A stretch of 64,000 nucleotides of DNA from Odontesthes bonariensis (taxonomy: Eukaryota > Chordata > Actinopteri > Atheriniformes > Atherinopsidae), in NCBI RefSeq assembly GCF_027942865.1, contig NC_134508.1:39243466-39307465 (forward strand), read 5' to 3'. Every line of letters begins with the position of its first letter. Position 1 is the first letter of the stretch. Positions 36,401-47,690 of this stretch are shown in pieces. Made by a program: the position numbers and the translations under genes. Below the pieces are notes generated by a model. That model was not told the origin of the DNA and did not search any database. It worked only from the letters and a program-made list of their open reading frames with translations.

Positions 36401-39400
36401 GGAATCCAAGGATAGATTTTTCCTCTACCACAATATAAAATATAAAAACTTAAGGCTGACAATGAAACAACTTAAACAAAAGGACAGAGGACAACACCAT
36501 TGTGAATTTAATCAGTCAAGATCACACTCTACAAAGGATGGAATTATACTTGGTAAGAGGCTCTCAATTTTTATTCAAGTCCATTCATGCTGCTTCAGTG
36601 CCACAGCTTTCTGAGACTGAAGTATTACAATCGATAATACAATTACAGAATTAATTGATCATTTTTTTCTTTTTTTTAAAGTGATGTATTGTTTATTTCT
36701 ACCTTGCAAAAACAAATTAATCAGTACTCCAGTCTGTTAACTGTGAATGAATCATTGAATACAGGAAAAAATATTTTGTTTTATATTTATGTTTAATTTA
36801 CAGATGCTAAAGAATGCCAGATGTCGTTTTATCAAACAGCCCACAGAAGAGTTAAAACAACCATTCCATGTGATTACTTTAACAAATACAATTTAAACAT
36901 GTCTGAAGTCGAGTTTATCTGCAAAGAAAACAATTTCATCTGCAAGGAAATGTCAATAAAATCCCCTCAGACGTCAAATGGGACACTCACAAACACAAGT
37001 AGTGGCTTCAGTCTGTCTATCAGTGATGGGCCCCAACAAGATCCCGGTGTCTACTGGTGTGGAGTAAAAGAAAAATATGGAAATTACCGTACTGAGGTCA
37101 TGAAAACTAATCTGAAGGTTAAAGGTGTGTTATTCACATGCATCTTCACCATTGGGTATTCCTCATATGGTATGACTAAAGTATGAATATTTGTTTCACA
37201 CAGATTTTACTAACTTCAAGAAATCTGCAAAAGTTGGACAGGACTTAACATACTTCTGTAAATATTTTGGCAATGTCTCAACAAAATTCATCTGTAAGGG
37301 AGAAGATCCATCCACATGTCAGCTTTGTGTAAACACCACAAAGCCTGACAGCACAAGGTTTGCCATGAAAGATAACATAACTCAAGAAAAAATCACCATA
37401 ACATTGAGAAAGTTAGCACCAGCTGACTCTGGGACGTACTGGTGTGGAGCAGAAAGCGTCGACAAACAGCAGAGCATATTCTTCCACATAATGGTGTTGA
37501 ATGGTGAGTCATGTTGTCATATTCTGTTAATGTAATCTAACTTTGCTTCGGGCTGTATGGGGGGTAACTGAAGGACATCTTTAAAGACATACAACAACTT
37601 TAGCTTAAGGCTGGAAATACAACTCATCTTCACTGTTTGAGTCTGAAACATCCAAGCTGACTATTGGAAATAGAAGCAACGAACCCCCCCAAACTGTGGG
37701 TGAAAAAGTAGATGCTTTTCTAGGTCATGAAAGGCAGAAAATAAGAGGAAGTGGTTTGATATTAAAGGGACAGGAAGATGTGGTGTGCTTATACACAATG
37801 CTGACAACGTTTTCATTTCCTGTTTGCAAAGCTTTTCCTGGGTTAAAAGACAAAAAAAATTAGATTTAAATCAAAACTCAACTAAATATTACACTCTAAC
37901 AATTACTTTCATTTAAGTCTACAACTTACAAGACTAATAATAATGGTTTGACAAACTAACACACAATATCAATTTCAGAGCATCCGCCTTTCATTTGCAA
38001 GCAACATTGCCTGGAATGTAAATGATTCAGTTTCCTCAGACAAGCTATATATAATCCCAGCTAAGAGCAGTTCATTTTCTTCTTCATGGAATTAGCCACA
38101 GACGTCAACACCGTTTTTGTGAAACTAACTCAGCAAATGATGCTGAAAGTGCATCTGTGGCTGTTGCTATTTATGTTGTTTTCATTTCCTGCACCTTGAG
38201 AGAAGTATGCTCTGTTGACCTGACAACAGGAAATTAACCGCCACAATACAGTTGGACTTTTTTTTTTTAAATTCTTCAAAGAATAACTGTTACAGTCACT
38301 ATGTCTTTGTTATAGCAGCCGTGGAATAGAGAGGGGGACTCATCAAAAGATATTTTCTTTGCAAAAGTGATGATTCAAGAGAAAAGGAGAACATTTGATT
38401 GTATTGATCTAAATTAAACAGGTCATATGTAATTGGTCTTTAATCTGATGTGAACTGGTGCGATAATAATCAAACTAATCTGAACTGAGCTTTTTTTCTT
38501 GTTTGCTTTCAGTGTCCACATCATCTGAGGCTGCATTTGGTAAGATACTAAATTTCAATTCAGTTACAAATTCTAATATTTAAGCATTCAAACTTCCTTT
38601 TACTTCTTCAGCTCGGACAAGATTCATTATATTGTCGTTTTAACAATGATAAATACTTTCTGTGTTTGGTGCATCTTGCAGGTGGCTTTGAGGCGCTCAA
38701 AGCTCTAATCATCAGTGTAGCTGTACTGGCACTACTGCTGTTTATCATAGTTTCGATCCTGATCTACAACCGTAAGACTGTGCATCATTTGTTTGTACTT
38801 CATGAAGCATGCATGCAGAGTTTATACATAGATCCAAATTCGCACTTGATAACATCTAAAACAGCCACAGCACACATTACATATGATGCGAGCAGTGGCT
38901 AGGCAGGACTTTTTTTTTTTTTTATCTTAAGGTTGATCATCTCTGCTGATTTCTGGGAAATTACTGCAGGTTCAGATAAAGATAAAAGGAAGCTTTACAT
39001 AGATAGATAAAGATTTAGTGAATTAGGTAGATAAAGAAGGCATTTGATGAAGAGTAGCAAAATAAATTCATTCTCTGTGCTGATGTCAAATCAAATTTTT
39101 GTTCCCTACCTTTCATTTGTATCAGGGTTTTTGCTTTTAAAAAGCACAAGAAACAGAGCAGAAGAGCAGCATCCCAGAGAGGTTAGTGTTTCAAATGTGT
39201 TTTCTCCTTCTCTTGACCTACAAATCTCTCCACTCACTTGCACCTAAGTACATCTCTGATCTCCTCAACCCTCCCAGTCGCGGCTTCTGCGCTCCTCAGA
39301 CAAGGACCGACTTTCCGTTCCTCGTACCAGACTAAAAACATATGGAGATAGGGCCTTCTGTTCAACTGCCCCTACCCTATGGGACAATCTGCCACTTCAC

Positions 39401-39564
39401 ATCCGTTCTGCCCCCTCTCTACTACAGTTCAAAAAGAATCTAAAAACACATCTCTTCTCCATGTCCTACTCTTCTTAAACCCAACCCTCCGGCCCTTCCC
39501 TTCCCCCCTTCTTTTCTCTTGTTAAGCGACCTTGGGTACCCTGAAAGGTGCTATATAAGTCCAA

Positions 39565-39620
<56 letters not shown>

Positions 39621-40127
39621 ATGTCAATAAATGTCCTGTGTGTCAGGGTATGATTTCACTGAAGGACATTTACATAACAAAATCTGAAATGTTTTCAACC
39701 TGACTGTCATTTTATTAATCTACACTGTACATTGATTAAAGTTGATATAGATAGTTTATCCTGTAAGAATTAAACACAAACTGTATTTTTCTTATGTTCC
39801 TGAAAGGATCATATCTATGAGGAGATACGGGAGGTCCTCCAGATACCAGACTCAGAAAGTTCAATAACTAACATTGACACCATTGCCAGTATTCCCATAT
39901 ACAACCCCTCCCCACTGCATTACTCTACCATCAACTTTGAAAGCAGAACAGCTAACAGGCCTAATGGAGGGGCCTTGATCCAACCTACCTGTCATTCAAC
40001 CACAGCTATGGAAATACCTCTCTACTCAATGATCCAACCACACCAGACTGATGATAATGATGATGATGATGATGATGAGTCCCTAGATTGTATTGGCATG
40101 CGAAGCTCAATAATACAGACTCAGTGA
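33442..40127 (+). CDS. CD300/pIgR-like immunoglobulin receptor B (CMRF35-like), eight exons
   Basis: This is a 484-residue paralogue of receptor A with the same exon plan and phases: 33442-33481, 36253-36552, 36804-37124, 37204-37503, 38513-38539, 38682-38771, 39126-39181 and 39807-40127. Signal peptide MKSLFLLILSLIT. D1 has GWLELTCKYP and DRGQHHC. D2 has TIPCDYF, FICKE twice and DPGVYWCGV. D3 has LTYFCKY, FICKGEDPSTCQ and DSGTYWCGAES. The linker exon is only 27 bases (VSTSSEAAF), then the membrane span (LIISVAVLALLLFIIVSILI). The tail has one strict ITIM, LHYSTI (39915-39932), further tyrosines (YEEI, YSMI) and an Asp-rich run near the C-terminus. Intron 1 is 2.8 kb, with a tandem repeat; intron 7 carries a LINE fragment. 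Likely an inhibitory leukocyte receptor by family; ligand unknown. Confidence 0.88.
34131..34897. repeat. Tandem repeat, four copies of a 194-bp unit
   Basis: Units begin TGCATTTCTATATCTATG at 34131, 34325, 34519 and 34713, exactly 194 bp apart. The last unit is slightly shortened and diverged near its end (CATCATCACCTGATGTG). Copies differ at only a few positions, so the expansion is recent. It lies in intron 1 of receptor B. No coding potential is seen. Confidence 0.97.
35735..36066. repeat. Dispersed teleost repeat fragment in receptor B intron 1
   Basis: The stretch contains GCACTTGTATGGCACTTTTC, GTGTCTTGCCCAAGGATATT and CCTGAGCTACAGCAGCCCC, an arrangement common in fish genomes. It was recognised by recall rather than by finding its ends. 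No RT domain is present. Confidence 0.5.
39217..39619 (+). mobile_element. L2/Rex-group LINE 3' end with (TTA)n tail
   Basis: The plus strand reads as a LINE RT C-terminus (RLRSSDKDRLSVPRTRLK, then APTLWDNLPLHIRSAPS and FKKNLKTHLF). It is followed by CCTTGGGTACCCTGAAAGGTG and a run of about 18 TTA units (39564-39619). It is inserted in intron 7 of receptor B in the sense orientation. It is 5'-truncated and inactive. Confidence 0.85.
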
Positions 40128-40772
40128 TATGTGATCAAGACCAATGTTTTCCATTAATTCAGTGTGTCACATATACAGATTGACATGTGTTTGATTTTTG
40201 AATGTTTTATATAGAAAATTTTGTTGTTGTGTTGTTTGTCCTCTAGCACCACTGGTCTATGCAAATGTTGAATGAATTGTCCAAAATGCCTACTCCAGAA
40301 ATGATGAAATCTCCTAAAACCTCATATGTGTCACTGGAAATATATATATTGAAGTTTTTGCCATGTACAACTCTCTATATGACATAGGGTATGACACTGC
40401 CCATTCTTGCTTATTCAGTGAATGGGGATCTACAGAATATGCCTATATAACAGTTATGAGTGAGTAAGGGCTGGGAGCCAGCGAGACAGCATTTGTGTCT
40501 CGAGTGGCTATCCCCATATGTCTGTCAAGATAGCTCTGCTGACTCTGGGCCCCATCAGAGTGCAGGGTGGGGCTGGGCAGGCATCTAGGCTACAGGCAGC
40601 TGAGGGCTTGGTGCCCCAGCAGCTTAAATGCTGGAAGTGGTAACAAAAGCAGGACTGAGCAATAGGCTACCACATAAGAAAAAGGAACTTATAGTTTTTT
40701 CATAGGACACTGCATTGTCTCCAAATTAACTGAATCTACTTCTTCTGTACTTAACATAAAGGTAAGGCATGA
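40128..40772 (+). other. 3' flank of receptor B
   Basis: Probable 3'UTR. The segment at about 40250-40450 still looks receptor-like in codon texture (YANVE, TSYVSLEI), and might be a former extension or alternative end of the tail exon. No clear polyadenylation signal was singled out. No other gene was seen. Confidence 0.4.
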
Positions 40773-41429
40773 AAGGATAAGACCGGTTTTTTGACATTGG
40801 GCCCTTGATTTCACATTATAACATGATGTTCTACTCACCCCTGCTTGTTGTTGGTCATTTGGAGCTGTTCCGAAGATATTCGCGAGGCGTCCGGCTGCTC
40901 TCTTGAGATATTCGGCCATGAAACGGTTTCCTATGGGCAAGCTTATACAGGTACAAACTATGCTGTTTATAATTTATTAATTACTCTACACCAGCACTGA
41001 TAACGTGGAGGTGCGTCGCTTACTTAAAAAAATCTGGGTTACTAATTTTGAATTTTAGCCGAATGAATAAATAGGCAGCAGGTCTGTGGGCTGCCTGTGG
41101 CAGTAGCACGACGATGACGTCAGTAACACCCACTTTACGACAAAAAAATCAAAATTACAATAACCCGGATTTTTTTAAGTAAGCGACGCACCTCCACGTT
41201 ATCAGTGCTAGTGTAGAGTAATTAATAAATTATAAACAGCATAGTTTGTGCCTGTATGAGCTTGCCCATAGGAAACCGTTTCATGGCCGAATATCTCAAG
41301 AGAGCAGCCAGACGCCTCGCGAATATCTTCGGAACAGCTCCAAATGACAAACAACAAGCAGGGGTGAGTAGAACATCATGCTATAATGTGAAATCAAGGG
41401 CCCAATGTCAAAAAACCGGTCTTATCCTT
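40773..41429. mobile_element. Palindromic fold-back element, ~278-bp arms
   Basis: The left arm (40773-41050) is almost perfectly repeated in inverted orientation at 41151-41429, around a ~100-bp spacer. The outer ends read AAGGATAAGACCGG and CCGGTCTTATCCTT. Both arms contain the same outward-reading ORF (FMAEYLKRAARRLANIFGTA) followed by a consensus splice donor, GTGAGT. The spacer contains TGACGTCA, a CRE-type site. Imperfect 8-mers AAGGCATG and AAGGCAAT flank it. It is either a fold-back DNA transposon or an inverted duplication of a first exon with its promoter. Confidence 0.8.
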
Positions 41430-42080
41430 GAAGGCAATTACTGAATGTGATTTCATGCCATCACAGTCAAAACCACAACATCGGGTCTTTACATCAAGAG
41501 CGTATCACACCACGTATCCTCTCCATCCACGTTGTGCTAACTGTTCCTTGTGGTTTGCTAGATTTTTTCATGTGACTGATTCCTCACTGTGCATCTAAAT
41601 TTGCCTTACAGCCCCATCCTGCCTGTAGTCAGGATCGATTCCTTCTACTTTCCATGCAGAAAATACAGGCTGTCTTAACTCATCTCTCTGAGACAGTAGG
41701 TGGTGTACTGGAACACAAAGTCCTCCTAGACGTGTTAACAAGGTTGAAAACTTGATTATTTGCAGAGGGGGACATTTAAAGTTTAATGTGGTCCTGGATT
41801 TTTATCATGGTTTTGCTCGATCCCGAGTTTCTTTGAATTTGTGCTTAGGACTTTCCCAAGCTTAATTTTAATTTTTGTTTTTGTTCTTGTATTTTTGTAT
41901 TTTCTGCTTTTTTTTCTTTTTTTTTTTAGCATTCCTGGTTTTATGGTTCAGTACTTTAGCCTTTATCCACAACCTGCACCCTATTCCTCTTTCTACAGCC
42001 TCATGTTATCCATGTGCTGTTGTTTCATTAAAGTTCGATGTCGGAGTCACTCCTGCTATCTATTAGCCTGATTAACATAG
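41430..42080. other. Intergenic between transposons
   Basis: No gene recognised. The pyrimidine-rich stretch at about 41870-41930 yields the hydrophobic ORFs at 41841-42071, which are judged artefacts of low-complexity sequence. Confidence 0.4.
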
Positions 42081-42169
42081 ACTTTCAAATCTCTTCGAGA
42101 TTCTGGTCTGACCAAGACCATAACGAATACGATTCGAAATGGCCTGGTCAACCCGCCTCCCTCGGGTTG

Positions 42170-42490
42170 CTACTGGTTGTGGCCAGAAAAGGCTGTGCCT
42201 AAGCTTAAGCCAATCACACCACTCTTTCCTCTGACGTATGATTTAGCTACCAGCGGGGCTAACTGGTAGATTAAACTCTTACCAAAGCCAGTAGGGAGCA
42301 AGGCGAAAACGTCTTTCCTGTCAAGAAATGATTCAAGGGCTGTTCTTTGCTCGATTTTTAACGAGAATCTCCCGTCGAACACTTTCATTACAGCATCTAC
42401 AGCAGTGTCAAAAGCTTGACGCTGCTCCATGTTGATATTGAATGAAGCGCTTCCGTGTACAATCCATGGGTTGAGTGGCAGTTCAACCAC
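42170..42490 (-). pseudogene. RecQ-like helicase N-terminal fragment, transposon-associated
   Basis: The minus strand encodes FSLKIEQRTALESFLDRKD followed by VFALLPTGFGKSLIYQLAPL. This is a Q-motif-like segment and a Walker A box (PTGFGKS) typical of RecQ/DEAD helicase N-termini. Translation then runs out of homology (VRGKSGVIGLSLGTAFSGHNQ) with no motifs II-VI, so it is an isolated fragment. It lies in a nest of mobile elements, and a similar short helicase ORF is recalled from multicopy fish transposons. A decayed piece of a host recq gene is the alternative. Confidence 0.6.
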
Positions 42491-42888
42491 GTCACTACCT
42501 TGAACACGCCTCTACCCTGGGCCGTTGGCGCTGCTCAAAGTTGATTGCTTCCCGACAAAGTGGGTGGAGTTCCCATTTTTTCGGGAACTCGAATCCACCT
42601 GAATGAGCAGTTTGCCTGAGTAAGTGTAGCAGAGCCGAAGGTGTTGCGTCACTGCGAGGGCGGAGCCTGGGTAGCTATCTATCTGATCTCTGTCTTTTCT
42701 GAACCTGTCTCTCACTATCTCTCACATACGTATGTCTGTGTGACTCATCTGTTGTGTAAGCTGAGTGAACTGTGGTCAAACAAACCCACGTACGTAGAGT
42801 ATACTCCCTATACTCCCTATACAGATCAGTGAGCTGTGCTGACCAACATGACATTGGGGTCATCAGGTGGGAACCTCCTTTCATCAGT

Positions 42889-43652
42889 AGCCCCTTTCAC
42901 ACTGCGACCCGCTACCTTAGCAGGTCCAAATTGCACCTTCGACCCGCGTCGAGCAATGTGAACGCTTGGTGTGTCAGGGTGACCCGTGTCGCCTGAAGCC
43001 GAGTTCAGGGGGCGTTGCCTAGTGGCAGAGCGTCACACGAAACACATAAAATGCTGGGCGTGTACTGACGTAGGCACAAGCCATGCATCGGAGGTAGGGT
43101 TAAATACACCTGTCTGCATCAAATTTTTCAAACAAACGATGGCGGGACACCTTGAGATATCGTTTATGCAATTGTATATGCAGTTCATGGAGATGTTACT
43201 TTACGGTGCGTGGGAAACCGCGCTCTCCCATCTTTCTCGCCAGCCCTTCCAGCAGAGGTCCATCTTTCACCGTCCCCGAAATGTGGCGGAAAATAACGTC
43301 CTCTGCTCGGAGGCTGAGGAGCTCGCGGACCTCCTTGTCTCCCCAGTTGGCCATATTAAAAAATGTCTCCAACTTGATGTAGGCTAAAACAGAGTAAAAC
43401 TTGTCCTCACCTGACGCTGTTGTTCTGAATCAGCTGTCCATTCTGTCTTTTAAACTCCTCACGTCACGCCCACGTCCGACCCGCGTCGATTGCGTTCACA
43501 TCAAACTCAGCTCGGCAAAAAGACTAGGGTCCGACGCGGGTCGAAAGGCGAGTCGAGTTGACGCGGCAGCCCGGGTCGGCAGTGTGAACGCAACAGCGGA
43601 CACGCTAAATTCGCGAATTAAAAGCGGGTTATTCGGCAGTGTGAAAGGGGCT
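42889..43652. mobile_element. 764-bp MITE with 17-bp inverted ends and AGT duplication
   Basis: The left end AGCCCCTTTCACACTGC and right end GCAGTGTGAAAGGGGCT are perfect inverted repeats. They are flanked by AGT at 42886-42888 and 43653-43655. A 3-bp duplication fits PIF/Harbinger-like elements. Second-order inverted similarity involves CGACCCGCGTCG-like motifs at both subterminal regions. An ORF at 43139-43387 (MAGHLEISFMQLYMQF) is internal and unrecognised. Confidence 0.88.
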
Positions 43653-43779
43653 AGTGTTTCGTCTAGTTGGGCCCACAACACCTCCAGGAGGCTAGACAAT
43701 GACAACTGGCGTCCCAGAGTCACCCCCCTAATGCCAGCCAACACTGCTCCTCACACCACAGCAACCATCTTTTTTTTTT

Positions 43780-45860
43780 TTTCCACAGCCACAAGCTACC
43801 CCAGCCTCTCACCTACTGCACACCAGTCACAGCGGGGTGGGGATGCAAACCCTGGTTCGGGTAGGGGGTAGAAATAGAAGAGATAAAGATAAGTAGGAAT
43901 GGGATTCAAACCCTGGTTCGGGTAGGGGGTAATGAAAATATAGAGGGGACAAAGTGGAGGCAGGACAAGACACACTAGCAGATTCAGCAGACAAACTCAC
44001 CTAAACAGTCCTAAAATCACTAAAAAATGCCAGCAAAAACAAAGCCATACAACTCACTCAAAGCCAACTCACCCAAAATGACTGCCTGGTATCAAAAGGC
44101 TCACATGGGCCACACCCTCCACTAAAATATCTTGATCTTGAACTTACACCCAGCTCCCTCAACAATGAGACAACAGACTTTGCAACAAATCCTCTACATC
44201 CTACTTCCACTGGACAGATTCTAACTTTCCATCCTCGCTGCTCTGCTTCTGCCCCCAACTCCATATATCTAAGCTTTTTCCTTTCATATGCTTCTGCTAC
44301 TAATTCCTCCCAAGGAACAGTTACCTCTATGAAATAGACTCTCATTCTACTCCTAGACCACAAGACTATATCAAGTTTACCTGCCTTCGTTTATCTTCAA
44401 TACCTGCAGCTAAGCTTCTTAATACTTGGTCATGTCGTCATGTATACCGGCCTTGTGACAGACTAACCTTATAACCTGACAAAATATGCCTTAGAGTTGC
44501 AGTACCTGAACATAACGAACATAACGGGTCTCCATTTACCCAGAGTTTTAGTTTCTGGGGAGTTGGCAATACATCATATGTTGCCCCCATCAAAAGTCTA
44601 AAACTCCTTTCGTCCATACTCCACAGCTCTTTCCAACTAAGCTTCTCTACACCTTCCCAATTCAACCACCGTCCTTGCTTAGCCTGAGCTTCTGCTTTTG
44701 CACCCCTTAACATTTCCTCCTGTCTACGAACCTGCTCAACAACCAGCTTTCTCTTCTCCTTGGGACCTGCTCTACTCCACACTGGTTTGCCTGGACCAAG
44801 CCCCAAGCCTCCCTGGCCTATTTGCACATTAGCCACAATCTCTGCATTTCTAAGAGTTGCTTCTGCCTCCTGAGGTGCCGTTCTTGGATTCCACTTGCTC
44901 CCCTTGGTTGGGTTTAGAACCACCTTACTAACTACCACATCTTTACTCCCAGCTAACAGGAGCTCTCTCCTAACTTTAGAACATTTAAACTCCTCTACTA
45001 GACTAGATACTGGTAGCTGGAGTATGCCTTTCCTATACAGTGCCACAGTACTTAAGCATCTAGGAACACCTAGCCACTTCCTAATATAAAAACTAACTAA
45101 TCTTTCCATTTTTTCTGCAACAGATAATGGAATCTCATACACAGACAGTGGCCACATCAACCTAGGAAACAATCCGAACTGCAGACACCACAGGTTCAAC
45201 TTTCCTGGAAGCTCTGATTTATCTATTCTATCCAATCCCTCAGCAACATCTTTCCGAAACTGCACTGCCCGCTCCCCATCATTCATGTCTGCCTGGTACC
45301 ACCTGCCTAAACTCTTTACTGCCTTTTCCCTAATTATTGGAATGTTTTCTTCATCTGTTACAAAGTTTCCATCACTCAATTTCCCTCTACTTATTGAGAT
45401 ACTTCTAGGTTTTGATTTTCATACCAGCCCACTTTAGATTTTTATTAAGTCTCTCAAGTATTCTCTTCATACATGGCACTGTTGTAGTCACCAACGTCAT
45501 ATCATCTATGTATGCTCTAATTGGTGTAAGGCGCATGCCATCCTGACGTCTCTCTCCACCTACAACCCACTTGGAAGCTCTAATAATTATCTCCATCGCC
45601 ATTGTAAATGCTAATGGGGAGATCGTTCACCCTGCCTTAATGCCTATTTCTAACCTCTGGCAACCTGTTGTGAAACCTGCTGTACTTAGACACAAACTAA
45701 TATCCTGAAAAAATGCTCTTACTAAGTTAACAACTACTACGGGCACTCTAAAATACTCAAACACTTTCCAAATAAGGCTATGTCGCACTGAACCAAATGC
45801 ATTTGCTAGATCCAGAAATATGGCATGCAAGTCTTTTTTCTTAATCTTGGCTATCTGAAT
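43780..45860 (-). mobile_element. Non-LTR retrotransposon with restriction-like endonuclease, 5'-truncated
   Basis: On the minus strand the pieces run in order: RT (FLDLANAFGSVRHSLIW at 45627-45830), the catalytic AYIDDMTL (45405-45602), the RT thumb/connection (44438-45379, with a CSLCSGTATLRH zinc-knuckle-like motif), and an endonuclease piece (SRMRVYFIEVTVPWEEL at 44058-44363). An RT followed by a C-terminal restriction-like endonuclease is the architecture of R2/R4/NeSL-type LINEs. Frameshifts or stops separate the pieces, so the copy is dead. The precise clade is not resolved. Confidence 0.8.
44438..45379 (-). pseudogene. LINE ORF2 fragment (RT thumb to zinc knuckle), 313 codons
   Basis: This is the longest open reading frame in the window and part of the RLE-type LINE. 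It begins just after the YIDD catalytic segment (SDGNFVTDEENIPIIREKAV) and contains KSLGRWYQADMND, LNLWCLQFGLFPRLMWPLS and CSLCSGTATLRHILSG, as in related fish and mollusc elements. The preceding RT palm is in another frame and the endonuclease follows after a disruption at about 44400. It is not a host gene. Confidence 0.8.
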
Positions 45861-46019
45861 CTAATGCCAAATCATGCTATTGTGCTCTAAACACCCTGCG
45901 AAACCTGGTATTATCATATTTATAGATCCCTTTGGCTTATGAGGCAAAAATGTAGACATTTTTTTCTCTTCATTCAAAAAAGACGTTTTTTTTATGTACA
46001 GATATTAGGTTTGTAATGG

Positions 46020-46785
46020 GTTTATAAGTGAATGGTGAGTTTAATTTAAAGTCCCAAAGGTTATAGGAGAAGTTCATTATTTAAGACCTTGAGTCCCAGT
46101 TCCAGCTTGTTTATCAAGAATAAGAAATGAGGAGACCATCTTCACAACAATAGCTCATTTCTATCCATTTTGGCTGTTTTCGCTGGTCCATCCTGCTGCT
46201 ACAGACAGGGTTCCATTGGGCACTCTGTTCAATGTCCTTAAAACAATACTAATGTTAATTTTAAAGAAAAGGTCAACTCACCGGGTGGTTCGTGGATGTT
46301 CCTGTGTGTCCCAAAAAAAATTGCGTTGCGAAATAAAAGTTATTTCTTGCTTTATTTAGCATTTTGTAATCCAATTGTATTCCGTTTGGAAGACGTGCGT
46401 CTGTTTACGTGCGTCGTGATTTAGCATGAAAAATAGTTCCTGAACAGCAAAGAACACGGATTACACGGATGGAAAACCATAAAATGCGCCGACATTTTTT
46501 TTTTTAATACCACTAACCACCCGGTGAGTTGACCTTTTCTTTAAAATTAACATTAGTATTGTTTTAAGGACATTGAACAGAGTGCCCAATGGAACCCTGT
46601 CTGTAGCAGCAGGATGGACCAGCGAAAACAGCCAAAATGGATAGAAATGAGCTATTGTTGTGAAGATGGTCTCCTCATTTCTTATTCTTGATAAACAAGC
46701 TGGAACTGGGACTCAAGGTCTTAAATTGTGAACTTCTCCTTTAACCTTTGGGACTTTAAATTAAACTCACGATTCACTTATAAAC
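46020..46785. mobile_element. Second palindromic element, ~276-bp arms
   Basis: The left arm 46020-46295 is repeated inverted at 46511-46785 around a 215-bp spacer. The ends read GTTTATAAGTGAAT and ATTCACTTATAAAC. Arms agree over nearly their whole length (for example GTCCATCCTGCTGCTACAGA mirrored at about 46601). Each arm starts at the spacer with CCACCCGGTGAGTTGACC, reading outward. No ORF spans it. Probably a fold-back or long-TIR DNA transposon; no clear target duplication was found. Confidence 0.8.
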
Positions 46786-46789
46786 GCAG

Positions 46790-47690
46790 TTCGGCTCGGC
46801 TTCCAGATCGGCTCGGGGTCCGTCGTCTGCTGAACACGTCACACAATATGGCCATATGCTTGAATGGGAGTACATTGCGATTGGCTGTACGTCGGACAGT
46901 TGTGTTTAGCTCGTTTTTTCTTTCATCTTATAACCTTATGTGTGCCTTGAACATGTATAACCCGATTTACCTTTGTGTATACATGCCACATGTTTCTGTA
47001 CATTTTGTTAAAAATCTTTTAATAAAAATAAATAAATACATTTTTAAAAAAAGTTGAGATTGGCTCGGACAAACTTTGTTGCATTCGACTTTCACGACAG
47101 ACAGATAGATAGATAGATGGATAGATGCCATTTCTTTAAGCTAATTTTTCAGTGTGTGTATTTGTCTTATTTACCTAGACTGTATGTATATATATCTATA
47201 TATATGTAGAGTATGTATATACACACATATCCAACGGAACAATTTTTACAAGTTGTATGTACATTTATATGCAGGAGTCCACACGCATATACTCAAAGAG
47301 GTTATTGCTGCTCAGCACACAAACAATACACAAAACTGAAAATGAAAATGAAGCTTCTCTTCAGAGTGAACCAAGGCCAAAATGATTAAACAAAACAAAC
47401 TAGATTTTAAAGGTTTGGGGCTAGTGGTGGTCAAGGTGTGGTACACACTATTTTGCAGGAAATATTTCATTTCTTCGTAAAAGCTCTCCATAGCTGCTGC
47501 CGAACACCGAAAGACAGAGAAAAAACTCTCCGACGCAAAGCGTCTAGTTACGGTTACTATGGCTACTACAGACAACCACAATGTGCTCCCATTCAAGCGG
47601 ACAGCCATATTGTGTGACGTAATCAGATGACGACGGAACCCGAGCCAATCTGGCAGCCGAGCCAATCTGGTACCTACAATGGACCTTCCA
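46790..47690 (-). repeat. Inverted repeat pair flanking ~600 bp
   Basis: About 46790-46905 (GGCTCGG repeats, GTCACACAATATGG, CTTGAATGGGAGTACATTG) reappears inverted at about 47565-47690. The minus strand inside the right copy encodes MESFYEEMKYFLQNSVYH (from about 47490). Between them are a (TAGA)n run near 47102-47121 and an A-rich tail near 47020-47050. Probably a non-autonomous transposon or two copies of one; boundaries are approximate. Confidence 0.6.

Noticed and set aside
41841-42071. Two overlapping hydrophobic ORFs resembling small membrane proteins
   Set aside because: They result from a T-rich low-complexity run; both frames look equally hydrophobic.
42560-43780. Possible LTR retrotransposon remains around the 764-bp MITE
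   Set aside because: No paired LTRs, primer-binding site or gag/pol coding sequence could be shown.
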